Positions 18,571-26,970 of a stretch of 41,371 nucleotides of DNA are shown piece after piece. Below the pieces are notes generated by a model. The model saw only the letters and a list, made by a program, of their open reading frames with translations, was not told where the DNA came from and searched no databases. The position numbers and the translations under genes are program-made. The number at the start of each line of letters is the position of its first letter. Position 1 is the first letter of the stretch. Source of the DNA: Betaproteobacteria bacterium (GTDB lineage: Bacteria; Pseudomonadota; Gammaproteobacteria; Burkholderiales; Rhodocyclaceae); NCBI GenBank assembly GCA_009782565.1, contig WRIU01000013.1, positions 1-41,371 of the forward strand, given 5' to 3'.

Positions 18571-19074
18571 TTACCCACGCTTTGCGCGGCGCAGCCGCCA
18601 AACCACCCAAGGCGTCACGACCACGATCATGGCGAACGTGATGAGTCCCCAGTTAGCAATCGACAGGCCGAGGAAAGTCCAGTCAACAGCGCTGCAATCG
18701 CCTTCGCCCCGGAACAGCTTGGGCAAAAGCTCAGTCAGCGGAAAGTTTTCCAGCATGAATTCAAGGCCGGGGCCGCATCCCATCGTTTGCGGCGGGTACA
18801 ACTGCAACCAGCTTTGCCGAACAGCGACGCCTCCCCCGGCCAAGGCCACGAGCGTCACCAAGCCCCCATAGACCCACGCGCCCCGGTTGTGGAGCGCGCC
18901 AATCAGCGCGACAAGGCCAACCCCTATTAGCGCATAACGCTGCATGATGCACATCGGGCAGGGTTCGACCCCTTTCACCATTTGCAGGTAAAAAACCCCG
19001 AAACACATCTCGGCGGCGCATAGCGCGAACAAGGCAAGAAAATAGAAACGAAGAGGCAACCGTGGCAACGACAT
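18571..19074 (-). CDS. dsbB: Disulfide bond formation protein B
   Basis: Inner-membrane protein that reoxidises periplasmic DsbA and passes electrons to quinones. The 167-residue protein has four membrane spans and the two redox Cys pairs: CPMC at 39-42 in the first periplasmic loop, and C100 and C127 in the second, with QRYALIGVGLVALIGAL between. ATG at 19074 has GGAG nine bases upstream; the much longer open frame upstream is the shadow of the aldolase gene. Quinone dependence connects it loosely with the neighbouring ubiquinone genes, but the two groups are convergent. No dsbA is in the window. Confidence 0.93.
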   Translation of the reverse strand: MSLPRLPLRFYFLALFALCAAEMCFGVFYLQMVKGVEPCPMCIMQRYALIGVGLVALIGALHNRGAWVYGGLVTLVALAGGGVAVRQSWLQLYPPQTMGCGPGLEFMLENFPLTELLPKLFRGEGDCSAVDWTFLGLSIANWGLITFAMIVVVTPWVVWRLRRAKRG

Positions 19075-19129
19075 ACATAAATCTCCAAAAAAACAATCTA
19101 CAAAACCTACGCTAACATCACGACGCAAA

Positions 19130-19819
19130 TCACGGCGAAGCCGACGCTTTGAACTCCCGCGCACCGTAATGGCGGAAGCGTTCCAGCGCTTCGCCCATTT
19201 CTTCTTCAGACAACAACACCGGCGGCCCCGGCTGGCAAGCGCGCCAGTATTGCTCGCACAATGTTTCCAGTTCGATAGCCTGAGCCAGCGCGTGTGCAAG
19301 GTCGCGCCCATAAGCCAGCATCCCGTGATTGGCGAGCAGACAGGCATTGCGTCCGGCCAGCGCCGCCAGCACGTTTTTCGAGAGCGCTTCCGTGCCGAAC
19401 GTCGCGTAAGTGGCGCATCGCACACTGTCGCCTCCGAAGAGCGCAATCATGTAATGAAACGGCGGGATGTCCAGACGCTGGCAAGCCAGCGCCGTTGCAA
19501 ACGGCGAATGGGCATGGACAACCGCCCCAGCTTCGGGAGCGTTCGCGTAAATGTCGCGGTGAATCCGCCATTCCGAAGAAGGAGCAAGCCCCCCTGCCCC
19601 GTCCCTCTTGCAATCGCCCTCCATCGTCACCCGCACCATGTCTGCGACAGAATACCGCTCCGGCGGCAAGCCGGACGGCGTAATCAAAAATCCGTCGCCA
19701 CAACGCGCGCTGACGTTGCCCGAAGCGCCGACATTGAGCCGATGATCCTTCAAGGCGCATGCCACCGCCAGCAACTCACCGGCCAACGCATTCCCGCTTT
19801 GATTCCTGTCCTTGCTCAT
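19130..19819 (-). CDS. Class II aldolase (likely 5-methylthioribulose-/5-deoxyribulose-1-phosphate aldolase)
   Basis: A 229-residue zinc-dependent aldolase of the AraD/FucA family. NVGASGNVSARCGDGFLITPSG is the phosphate-binding region, VVHAHSPFATALA carries two of the zinc His ligands and LLANHGMLAYG the third. It is translationally coupled to mtnA (ATGA overlap). In Rhodospirillum rubrum and some E. coli strains an mtnA-aldolase pair forms the DHAP shunt, splitting 5-methylthioribulose 1-phosphate or 5-deoxyribulose 1-phosphate to DHAP and a small aldehyde. MtnB dehydratase belongs to the same superfamily and is the main alternative, but no other genes of the classical methionine salvage cycle lie here. 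I favour the aldolase reading at moderate confidence. Confidence 0.8.
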   Translation of the reverse strand: MSKDRNQSGNALAGELLAVACALKDHRLNVGASGNVSARCGDGFLITPSGLPPERYSVADMVRVTMEGDCKRDGAGGLAPSSEWRIHRDIYANAPEAGAVVHAHSPFATALACQRLDIPPFHYMIALFGGDSVRCATYATFGTEALSKNVLAALAGRNACLLANHGMLAYGRDLAHALAQAIELETLCEQYWRACQPGPPVLLSEEEMGEALERFRHYGAREFKASASP

Positions 19820-20886
19820 GCCTGGACACCCCGCAAAAAATCGGCCAAACCATCAACCCCAATCACGCCGCGCTCGGTAATGAAGCCCGAAACGAGCGCC
19901 GCCGGAGTCACGTCGAAAGCGGGATTGACGGCGCGGGCATCTTTCGGGGCCAAGCTCAAACGCCTTGGGCAACCCTCCTCGTCCAGCCCGTCGATGAAGA
20001 GCACTTCCTCCGCCGCGCGCTCTTCCACCGGAATCGCCTCACCGCAGGCCGTCCCCGGATCGAAAGTCGACAATGGGGCCGCGACATAGAACGGAACTCC
20101 CGCCGCGCGCGCAGCCAATGCCTTTAAGTACGTGCCTACCTTGTTCGCGGTATCGCCATTGGCCGCGATGCGATCCGCGCCAACGATCACCGCATCGGCT
20201 TCGCCGCGCATGAGCAGCAACCCGGCAGCATTGTCGGCCATCAGCGTATATTTGACGCCAGCGGCGGCAAGTTCCCAGGCCGTCAGCAGCCCCTGGTTGC
20301 GTGGGCGCGTCTCGGACACGAGCACCTCCACCTCCAGCCCCTCGGCACGAGCCGCGTAAATTGGCGCAAGCGCCGTCCCCATCCCCGCCGTCGCCAGCCA
20401 ACCCGCATTGCAATGAGTCATCACCCGCAAGGGGCGTCCTCCCCGCGCGCGCAAGGCGCGAAGCAGCCCCAACCCGTGCGCCCCGATGGCCGCGCACATT
20501 GCGGCATCCTCCGTGAGAATGGCCGCAGCCTCAGCCCATGCCGCCTCGCGCCGCGCGTGAGAGGGAAGCGGCCTCAACCGCTCATCCATGCGATTCAGTG
20601 CCCAAGCAAGATTAACCGCCGTTGGCCTGGTTGCGCGCAACACGGCCAGCGCGTAATCGAGCGCGGCATCATTCGCCTCCCCTCTTGCCAGCGCCACGGC
20701 CACGCCAAAGGCCGCAGCGCAGCCAATCAGCGGCGCGCCGCGCACCCGCATTGCGGAAATGGACTCGGCAACATCTTCGAGCGTGGCAAGCCGACGCTCC
20801 GCAACGCGCCAGGGCAAGCAGGTCTGGTCAAGGACGGTCAGGCCGTCGCCGTCGCGCCGCAGGGTAGCAATGGGTTGGACGAACAT
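19816..20886 (-). CDS. mtnA: S-methyl-5-thioribose-1-phosphate isomerase
   Basis: Converts 5-methylthioribose 1-phosphate (and in shunt pathways 5-deoxyribose 1-phosphate) to the ribulose form. Family motifs: MRVRGAPLIGCAAAFG, PTAVNLAWALNRM, MTHCNAGWLATAG with the catalytic Cys, SETRPRNQG, and VGADRIAANGDTANKVGTY with the catalytic Asp. From ATG 20886 it is 356 residues, as expected; a TTG 13 codons upstream is less likely. It ends in a 4-base overlap with the aldolase gene and begins 135 bases downstream of speD, whose pathway partner SpeE releases methylthioadenosine, the precursor of this substrate. Confidence 0.95.
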   Translation of the reverse strand: MFVQPIATLRRDGDGLTVLDQTCLPWRVAERRLATLEDVAESISAMRVRGAPLIGCAAAFGVAVALARGEANDAALDYALAVLRATRPTAVNLAWALNRMDERLRPLPSHARREAAWAEAAAILTEDAAMCAAIGAHGLGLLRALRARGGRPLRVMTHCNAGWLATAGMGTALAPIYAARAEGLEVEVLVSETRPRNQGLLTAWELAAAGVKYTLMADNAAGLLLMRGEADAVIVGADRIAANGDTANKVGTYLKALAARAAGVPFYVAAPLSTFDPGTACGEAIPVEERAAEEVLFIDGLDEEGCPRRLSLAPKDARAVNPAFDVTPAALVSGFITERGVIGVDGLADFLRGVQA

Positions 20887-21021
20887 GGATAGGCAAGCAG
20901 GCAACAAAACAGGATCCAGGTGCAATTTTAAGCCCTGATGTCCATTTCATTCGTTCTCTATTGAAGCAACGTAAATGTCACAAATGATGGATTTCGCAAA
21001 GCTCAATCCCTCTACACGGGC

Positions 21022-21390
21022 TTACCCTCCGCGCCAGACATCCCGGCGGTGCGAATTTTCCGGTTGGAAGGCGCGTAAGAGGCGGTCATAGACGCTTTCC
21101 GCCGCGGCGCGGTTGTCGCGGCTGAAATTGCAGACATAGAGGTCAAATGTTACGGCCTGCCGTTCCGGCCAGGTGTGGACGGCAAGATGCGATTCGGCCA
21201 GGATCACTGCGCCTGTTGCGCCCAAAGGCGCTTCCGGCGTACCGAAAACATGAAACAGCTTGCCGACGACCGTTAATCCCGCTTCCTGGCAGGCGGACAG
21301 GCAAAGCTGCTCCAGCGCGCCAGAAGAACGCATGAGTTCCTCGTCGGCATGGCATTGCCGGAATTCCGCGAGGATGTGCAAGCCTTCCAT
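21022..21390 (-). CDS. speD: S-adenosylmethionine decarboxylase proenzyme
   Basis: Makes decarboxylated SAM, the aminopropyl donor for spermidine-type products. The 122-residue form is the short SpeH-like prokaryotic type. The self-cleavage site lies in LAESHLAVHTWPE, with Ser67 becoming the pyruvoyl group; the invariant His and Cys positions follow (VTFDLYVCNF). The upstream FAD-oxidoreductase gene stops one base before this start region, so it is the last gene of the seven-gene minus-strand operon. The C-terminus (NSHRRDVWRGG) is short but normal for the type. Confidence 0.95.
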   Translation of the reverse strand: MEGLHILAEFRQCHADEELMRSSGALEQLCLSACQEAGLTVVGKLFHVFGTPEAPLGATGAVILAESHLAVHTWPERQAVTFDLYVCNFSRDNRAAAESVYDRLLRAFQPENSHRRDVWRGG

Positions 21391-21391
21391 G

Positions 21392-23062
21392 TCAGATCAG
21401 CCTCGTCCGCAAATGGCCGTGCGCGGCCAGTATTTCTTCGGCAACCCGCACGCCGTGGTAATTGGCTTCTTCAAAAAGGGAAAAACCCGAAACGTCGGCA
21501 TGCGCGAAACGCACCTTGCCCCATCCCGCCGTCAGGCGCATACGCCGCATTTCGTCACGAAAACCCGGTAGCGGCCGGGCCATCGCATGGCCATAGCGGA
21601 AAATATCCAGGTGGGTGACGCGATTGCGGAGAGCGCCATGTGCATGAGACAAATCCTTGAGGATGATTTCCGCCCAGCCCTCATATGGCATATCGAGCAG
21701 CATTTGCCGGGCAGCGGCAGGGGGATATTCCGAGAGGGCGTAGTAATAGGTCAGTACCGTCGGGCCGGAAGCAAGGCGGATGTCCTGGTGGGTCGCCACC
21801 ACATACCCCAGGGCACGGCTGTCCTGCAACACATTGTCCCAGGCGATTCCGGCACCCGCACCCGGCTCAGGCAGCGGCGCGTCCAGAGTCAGGTTGGCCA
21901 CCAGCCAGGGCGCGTAAGTGATGGTGGAAATCGTCTCGGCCAGACCGTCCGGCAGCCCGGAGGCCAGATGGGGCAAAAGGAACAGCGGCGCGGCCCAGAT
22001 GACGTGTCCGGCATGAACGCGCAGGCTCGTCTGGCTCGCCTCATTCCAGACATCGACCTCGCATCCCACTGCATTTTGTCTCAGCGCGTAAACCGCTTGC
22101 CCTGTGCGTAACCAACCTTCGTCGGGCAGGCAGGCATTGGTGATGAGCTTGTGCAACCCATCGACCAGCCAACCGTTGCCTTCCGGCGCGGTCAGTACGC
22201 CATCATCCGTTTTCGCGCCAAATGCCGAACCTTTGCCCGCGCGGCAGGCAAAATAGTGAATCCCGGCCCAGGCGGAAACCTGGCGGTAGTCGGTACCGTA
22301 ATCATCGCGGCAAACGTAATTGACATACCAATGAAGCGAGGGCGCGTCGAACCCTTCCCGCGCCATCCAGTCGCGCATGCTCAGGCGATCCAGTTCCGTC
22401 CATTCGGGCGCATCGCTGCTATAGGCCATCGGCAAGGCGAATGCCCTGCGGCTTGCCGCGTCGCGCGCGTCGCGCCATTGCGCCATGCGGGCAAAAAAGC
22501 GCTCCTGTTGTGCCAATTCAACCAGGGGGACTCCCAGGCGCGGCACGATTCCTTCCTGCCAGAATCCCAGCCGGTAAAGCCGTTCGTGTAGCGGATGGCA
22601 CAGATAGCGCTCATCATATTCCGGGGTTTCTGTTTCCGGATCACCACCCAGTATGCCCAACTCCGCAAGCAGCGCCCGCACCGCGCGGGCTTCGCGGTTC
22701 GGCAGCGGCAAATAATGCGCGCCCAGCGGATAGCGGGAAATGGCGTTTTCGCCGTAACGCGCGTTGCCTCCCGGCTTATTTTCCAGTTCCAGGACGAGAA
22801 AACGTGGACGGGCAGGAAGCGTTTCCCGGCAAAACCGCCAGGCAGCGGAAAGCCCCGCGACACCCGCACCGACGATCAGCACGGGAATATCGATGGTCTC
22901 CGTCGGCGGGGGAAAATCGGTCTGCCGCAGGCGATGCCCAAGCCCGGAATCACTGCCGCCCAGTTCACCAGGCGGCAACGATGGCGTCTGCGGCGCGCAC
23001 CCCGTCAAAACCGCCGCGCATCCGGCTATGCCGCAAGTGGCCAGGAAATCCCGACGCTGCAT
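21392..23062 (-). CDS. FAD-dependent oxidoreductase with Tat/lipoprotein signal
   Basis: A 556-residue flavin amine-oxidase-like protein. The start ATG at 23062 shares a base with the speE stop (TGATG) and gives QRRDFLATCGIAGCAAVLTGC, a twin-arginine signal that also ends in a lipobox-like LTGC (C22). This suggests folding with FAD in the cytosol, Tat export and lipid anchoring. The Rossmann motif VLIVGAGVAGLSAAWR starts at about residue 61, followed by ELENKPGGNARYGEN and PLGAHYLPLP. The C-terminal FAD contact is in RFAHADVSGFSLFEEANYHGVRVAEEI. The substrate is unknown; a polyamine or aminopropylated compound is an inference from the position between speE and speD. Confidence 0.85.
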   Translation of the reverse strand: MQRRDFLATCGIAGCAAVLTGCAPQTPSLPPGELGGSDSGLGHRLRQTDFPPPTETIDIPVLIVGAGVAGLSAAWRFCRETLPARPRFLVLELENKPGGNARYGENAISRYPLGAHYLPLPNREARAVRALLAELGILGGDPETETPEYDERYLCHPLHERLYRLGFWQEGIVPRLGVPLVELAQQERFFARMAQWRDARDAASRRAFALPMAYSSDAPEWTELDRLSMRDWMAREGFDAPSLHWYVNYVCRDDYGTDYRQVSAWAGIHYFACRAGKGSAFGAKTDDGVLTAPEGNGWLVDGLHKLITNACLPDEGWLRTGQAVYALRQNAVGCEVDVWNEASQTSLRVHAGHVIWAAPLFLLPHLASGLPDGLAETISTITYAPWLVANLTLDAPLPEPGAGAGIAWDNVLQDSRALGYVVATHQDIRLASGPTVLTYYYALSEYPPAAARQMLLDMPYEGWAEIILKDLSHAHGALRNRVTHLDIFRYGHAMARPLPGFRDEMRRMRLTAGWGKVRFAHADVSGFSLFEEANYHGVRVAEEILAAHGHLRTRLI

Positions 23063-24606
23063 CAATGCACCGCCTTTTTCCATTCTTCCTCGAACGTCCG
23101 CACCAACCCCTGATCGTTGAGGCGATTGGGTTCGGCAGGGACACGGGACATATCGGCGGGAAAACGGAACAGATCCGGCGTGTTCTCAATAGTGAGAAAA
23201 CGCAGCCCTTCAGGATAAGATATTGGCATTTCCGGAACGTCTTCGCCAGCCAGTACATAACCCCATTCCCCAAAGCTGGGTACGAGCGCATGGTATGGAG
23301 CGGTTTTGAGCCCTGCCGCCTCAAGCGTGGTGACGATGATCCAGAATGCGCGCCGCGCGTAATACGGCGAGGTGGACTGCACCACGACGCGCCCGCCGGG
23401 CGCGAGATGGCGCTTGAGCAGACGGTAAAAGCCGGTCGAATAGAGTTTGCCGAGGGCAAAATTGGAAGGATCGGGAAAATCCGCGACCACGAAATCGAAC
23501 CCGCCCACGTGTTTCTCCAGCCAACGCGCGGCGTCATCGTTGATGATCGTTACCCGCGCATCGTTCAGGGCATCGCCATTCAGGCGTTTGAGCAGCGGCG
23601 CGCTGGAAAACAGCCGCGTCATGGCCGGGTCGAGGTCGACCAGGGTAATGGACTCGACCTGCGGGTAACGCAGGATCTCCCGAACAGCCAGACCGTCCCC
23701 GCCCCCCAATACCAGGATTTTTCGGGCATGCGGCAAAGCCGCCAATCCGGGGTGCACCAGCGCCTCGTGATAGCGGTATTCATCCTGTGAAGAAAATTGC
23801 AAATTCTGGTTCAGGAACAGGCGTACATCGTCGCGCCAGCGGGTCACGACGATGCGCTGATAGGGAGAGCTTTCCGCATGGATGATCGTGTCGGCATACA
23901 ACCAGCTTTCCGCGATGTCGGACACCTTTCCGGCCACGGCGAAACCGCCCAGCAACAGGCCAATGCAAACAATCGCCATACCATACAGCCCCGTCAGCCG
24001 ACGATGGCCGAAAAGCCGCAGCGCGTAAAGCGCCACCCCCGCGTTGAGCACTCCGAACAGCAGCCCGGTACGCATCATGCCGAGATAGGGCGCGAGTAAA
24101 ATGGGAAATAGCAGCGACACCGCGAGCGCGCCAAGATAATCCACTGCGAGGACGCGGGAAACCAGATCCTTGAAACGCACCTCCCGTTTCAGAATCCGCA
24201 TGACAAGGGGAATCTCCAGCCCCACCAGCACGCCCACGACCAGCACGGCAAAATACAGCAGGACGCGGAAAGGCCCGGTTTGCGAAGCAAACGCAAGAAA
24301 AAGCCCCATCGGGGCGAAGCCACCGAGCACACCGACCGCAAGTTCGATCTGCACGAACCGCCGCACCAGATCGCCGTCGATATGGCGGGAGAGCCATGAG
24401 CCAAGGCCCATCGCAAAGAGATACGCGCCGATGACCGTGGAAAACTGGGTAATGGAATCACCGAGCAGGTAACTGGCCAGTGCCGCCGCCACCAACTCAT
24501 AGGCCAACCCGCAAGAAGCAATGACGAAAACCGACACGAGCAGCGCGTGCTGCATGCGCGCGGGCGTCGGTGATTCCTGTGCCCGTGAAATGGAAACGTC
24601 AGCCAA
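23062..24606 (-). CDS. speE: Membrane-integrated polyamine aminopropyltransferase (SpeE-type)
   Basis: A 514-residue two-part protein. Residues about 20-225 contain seven or so membrane spans (ALLVSVFVIASCGLAYELV, STVIGAYLFAMGLGS and others), as in membrane-fused spermidine synthases. Residues about 235-480 are the catalytic domain: SSPYQRIVVT, DEYRYHEALVHP, the decarboxylated-SAM-binding VLGGGDGLAVREIL (299-312) and LVDLDPAM. Where soluble SpeE has D-S-T-D-P, this protein has D-F-P-D-P (376-380), keeping both acidic residues but changing the two between, so substrate choice may differ. The start is a TTG at 24606; ATG 24555 is an alternative. It is the fifth gene of the operon. Confidence 0.9.
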   Translation of the reverse strand: MADVSISRAQESPTPARMQHALLVSVFVIASCGLAYELVAAALASYLLGDSITQFSTVIGAYLFAMGLGSWLSRHIDGDLVRRFVQIELAVGVLGGFAPMGLFLAFASQTGPFRVLLYFAVLVVGVLVGLEIPLVMRILKREVRFKDLVSRVLAVDYLGALAVSLLFPILLAPYLGMMRTGLLFGVLNAGVALYALRLFGHRRLTGLYGMAIVCIGLLLGGFAVAGKVSDIAESWLYADTIIHAESSPYQRIVVTRWRDDVRLFLNQNLQFSSQDEYRYHEALVHPGLAALPHARKILVLGGGDGLAVREILRYPQVESITLVDLDPAMTRLFSSAPLLKRLNGDALNDARVTIINDDAARWLEKHVGGFDFVVADFPDPSNFALGKLYSTGFYRLLKRHLAPGGRVVVQSTSPYYARRAFWIIVTTLEAAGLKTAPYHALVPSFGEWGYVLAGEDVPEMPISYPEGLRFLTIENTPDLFRFPADMSRVPAEPNRLNDQGLVRTFEEEWKKAVH

Positions 24607-24641
24607 GGCAAAACCGCCGTAAAGCGTTCTTCAAGGCATCC

Positions 24642-24860
24642 TCAATGAATGGCTGAGGCGACGATGATAGCAATGCCTATACACATCGCAGCAATAACCG
24701 TGGCTAATGGCTGATTTCTCTCCTTGACGATTTCCTTCCACAAATCGTCATGTGGCGTCACTTTCTCAAGAATAAGAAACGAGACCCAAAACACAACGAC
24801 TCCGAGCACGGAATACAGGAGTGAATTGAAAAGCACTTTCAAGTCAATGAATTCAGGCAT
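24642..24860 (-). CDS. DUF350 (YjfL-type) small membrane protein
   Basis: A 72-residue protein with two membrane spans: LLYSVLGVVVFWVSFLIL and PLATVIAAMCIGIAIIVASA, joined by EKVTPHDDLWKEIVKERN. This is one unit of the DUF350 family, usually found as one or two such repeats; E. coli YjfL in the cluster with the glutathionylspermidine-synthase-like YjfC is a member. The ATG at 24860 has AGGAG six bases upstream, which fixes the start; a longer frame upstream is the shadow of the preceding small gene. It follows that gene's stop by ten bases and precedes speE by 35 bases. Confidence 0.88.
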   Translation of the reverse strand: MPEFIDLKVLFNSLLYSVLGVVVFWVSFLILEKVTPHDDLWKEIVKERNQPLATVIAAMCIGIAIIVASAIH

Positions 24861-24870
24861 GTGTTTCTCC

Positions 24871-25011
24871 TTATTTGTGAAAAATGGTGCGCGCATCCGT
24901 TTGTCCAGTTGCGCGTCCAGTTGCCGCAGAATCAAAAAGGCTGTAGCCATTGTATTGCGCCCAAGAAAAGAACGCAAACGCCAGAATAGAAAAAACGAGA
25001 TAAGGTTTCAT
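24871..25011 (-). CDS. 46-residue secreted or membrane-anchored small protein
   Basis: A short gene that gene finders with a length cut-off would miss. It encodes a hydrophobic N-terminus (KPYLVFSILAFAFFSWAQ) followed by a short polar part with SLFDSAATGRATG and ending RTIFHK. The hydrophobic segment could be a signal peptide or a membrane anchor. The start codon shares a base with the stop of the DUF4178 gene (TAATG), which is strong evidence for coupled translation. The ribosome binding site of the DUF350 gene overlaps its end. I know of no characterised homologue; similar small genes probably occur in related operons, which a search could confirm. Confidence 0.7.
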   Translation of the reverse strand: MKPYLVFSILAFAFFSWAQYNGYSLFDSAATGRATGQTDARTIFHK

Positions 25012-26963
25012 TAATCATCTCCTCCGTTGAATCGAATAGAAAAAAGTTTATTTTCACTTTCAAATAGAAGACCTGGATGATCGCTTTCTTTCCAACGCGC
25101 AACTTCGAATGAAGTGAATTTGAAAAGAAGTATCACAGGCCAAATAAACAGTCCGAAAAAAAGAATCCAAAAATTTCCCCACAGTGCACGATATCCTGTT
25201 ATCTCCAGGGATAATACTTTAGGAACACTTTTTTCACTGGATTCAATTCCCTCTAACATTAGACGCCAAGTGCCAGGTGGCACATTTTGAAAACTCAAGG
25301 TACGACTCCTGCTGCCTTCACTCCAATAACCATCTTCCGAATCCCATCCGCTGTAATAACTTATTTCTGTGCTACCATATCTGACCTCTCCGTCCGATTC
25401 CCTAATGAACGCCAAACCAACTTCAAACCATCCATTATCTAATTCTTTAGCAGTACTTTTCAACGCCAAGTTAGTCTTCTTATTCAAGTTAAAAGGGGGC
25501 AAAAGCACGGCATCAGAACCGACAAAAATGGTAGCAGTGTTTTGTGCAATAATTTTATTTGAAGACAGAGTAAACTGTACAGCAAAAGCCAACGAAATAA
25601 ATAAAATGAAACACTTCCATATCGTTTGTAATTTCTTTTTCAAAAGATTTGGTTGATTGGCGTAAACGCCAACAGGTGTCGGCAGACTTTTGAGTTTGAA
25701 TGCAGAAAAGATCTCCTGAAACGGCACATATTCAGCAAGACTCCAGGAAATTTCATTGTCCGTCCTTTCCAGTGTCAACATGAACGGCGGCGCGACGTAA
25801 TCGACGAGTTTCACCGTGTCCTTTGTTTTGACCAGCCAAGTGAATTCGCCGATCACATAATCTACTACGCCCTTATAGCTCTGAAAATGCCTGAAAGATT
25901 GCCCTTGATAGTTCAAGTGAGAGGTTTCTGTATCCGGCGTTTTCGGAATGGCTTCCAGCGCATCCGCCACGCTCCAGTGCCCGTCGTATTCGACCAGGAA
26001 ACGATAGCCAGGAGAACCAACGCGAGCCAGCAGATATTCCCGCCAGTAATACCTCTGCCCTTCGGAAACCATGTAACGCTGCATGAAACCGATGACTTCC
26101 AGTTTGTCGCCCCGAAGTACGCCGGTACAGCCTATGGGAAGCAATGGAATTACTTTCCGGGAACCTGCGAGGTTGATCTCGTCGATCAAGCGCCCCGTTT
26201 CCGCGTCGCTGATACTGCCGCAGTGAGCGCAGGCGATGGAGACAATCCCTTCGTGCCTGAGTTCGAACGTCGCACCGCACTTCTTGCAAAGCAGGGCTTT
26301 GGCCCGAAGCTTTGGCCCGGTAGGAATCGGGTCGTCTTCACGCAGGTTGCGCCATTTCAAACCGGAAAAATCTATTGTTTCCCCAATGAAAAGCAGCGGG
26401 GTTTTTTCATCCTCGCTGTAATCCAGCGTAACGAACGCATTTCCTGCATTGGAGCGCAAATCCGCAACCGGAGCGGGATAGCCCCCGCCAACCCTGAACG
26501 GCAATTCGCCTTCCCCGGCCACACATGTAGCGCGCTCGATGTTGGTGACGGTCCATTCGGCATTCCCTAGCCGCAGACGGTACCCGGAACTCAACTCGGA
26601 AAAAGCCGGTGCGCTGCCCGTCAAAGCTCGTTGAAAAGAAATTGAAAACGTGCCCGCCGCTTCGGAAAGCCAGCCGGTGCGCTGATCGTCGAACAGCAGG
26701 AACCATTCGTTCCACAATCCCTGTTCGTACTGCAACTGGATGCGGCCTACGACGGTAAAAATCTTTTGGCGGTAAACACCCTGTGCTCCGATCTGCAGGC
26801 GTGAACGGTCTTGCGCCAATTCCGCCATCTTGCCCAGGTTTTCGATTTTGCCGTCGACATTGAGCAGCGTTGCCCGGCAGTACTCGCAAACCGCCAAAAT
26901 CGAAACACCGCTCCGGAACGTGACCGAGGCTCCGCAGGATGGGCATTGAGCGGCCTTGGCCAT
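25011..26963 (-). CDS. DUF4178 protein with two zinc ribbons and membrane segments
   Basis: A 650-residue protein with an internal duplication. A first zinc ribbon (C7, C10, C26, C29) precedes a beta-rich DUF4178-type domain (about 55-215, including GRIQLQYEQGLWNEWFLLFDD cut to its core WNEWFLLFDD). A second ribbon (C226, C229, C245, C248) precedes another such domain (about 270-420, with RYYWREYLL). Two membrane spans follow, at about 449-467 and 593-616, enclosing a beta-rich extracytoplasmic part of some 125 residues, with a short cytoplasmic tail. The last third of the gene is distinctly AT-richer than the first. The biochemical role is unknown. It starts seven bases after the SPFH gene and is coupled to the small gene behind it. 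Confidence 0.85.
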   Translation of the reverse strand: MAKAAQCPSCGASVTFRSGVSILAVCEYCRATLLNVDGKIENLGKMAELAQDRSRLQIGAQGVYRQKIFTVVGRIQLQYEQGLWNEWFLLFDDQRTGWLSEAAGTFSISFQRALTGSAPAFSELSSGYRLRLGNAEWTVTNIERATCVAGEGELPFRVGGGYPAPVADLRSNAGNAFVTLDYSEDEKTPLLFIGETIDFSGLKWRNLREDDPIPTGPKLRAKALLCKKCGATFELRHEGIVSIACAHCGSISDAETGRLIDEINLAGSRKVIPLLPIGCTGVLRGDKLEVIGFMQRYMVSEGQRYYWREYLLARVGSPGYRFLVEYDGHWSVADALEAIPKTPDTETSHLNYQGQSFRHFQSYKGVVDYVIGEFTWLVKTKDTVKLVDYVAPPFMLTLERTDNEISWSLAEYVPFQEIFSAFKLKSLPTPVGVYANQPNLLKKKLQTIWKCFILFISLAFAVQFTLSSNKIIAQNTATIFVGSDAVLLPPFNLNKKTNLALKSTAKELDNGWFEVGLAFIRESDGEVRYGSTEISYYSGWDSEDGYWSEGSRSRTLSFQNVPPGTWRLMLEGIESSEKSVPKVLSLEITGYRALWGNFWILFFGLFIWPVILLFKFTSFEVARWKESDHPGLLFESENKLFSIRFNGGDD

Positions 26964-26970
26964 GAGGCAA

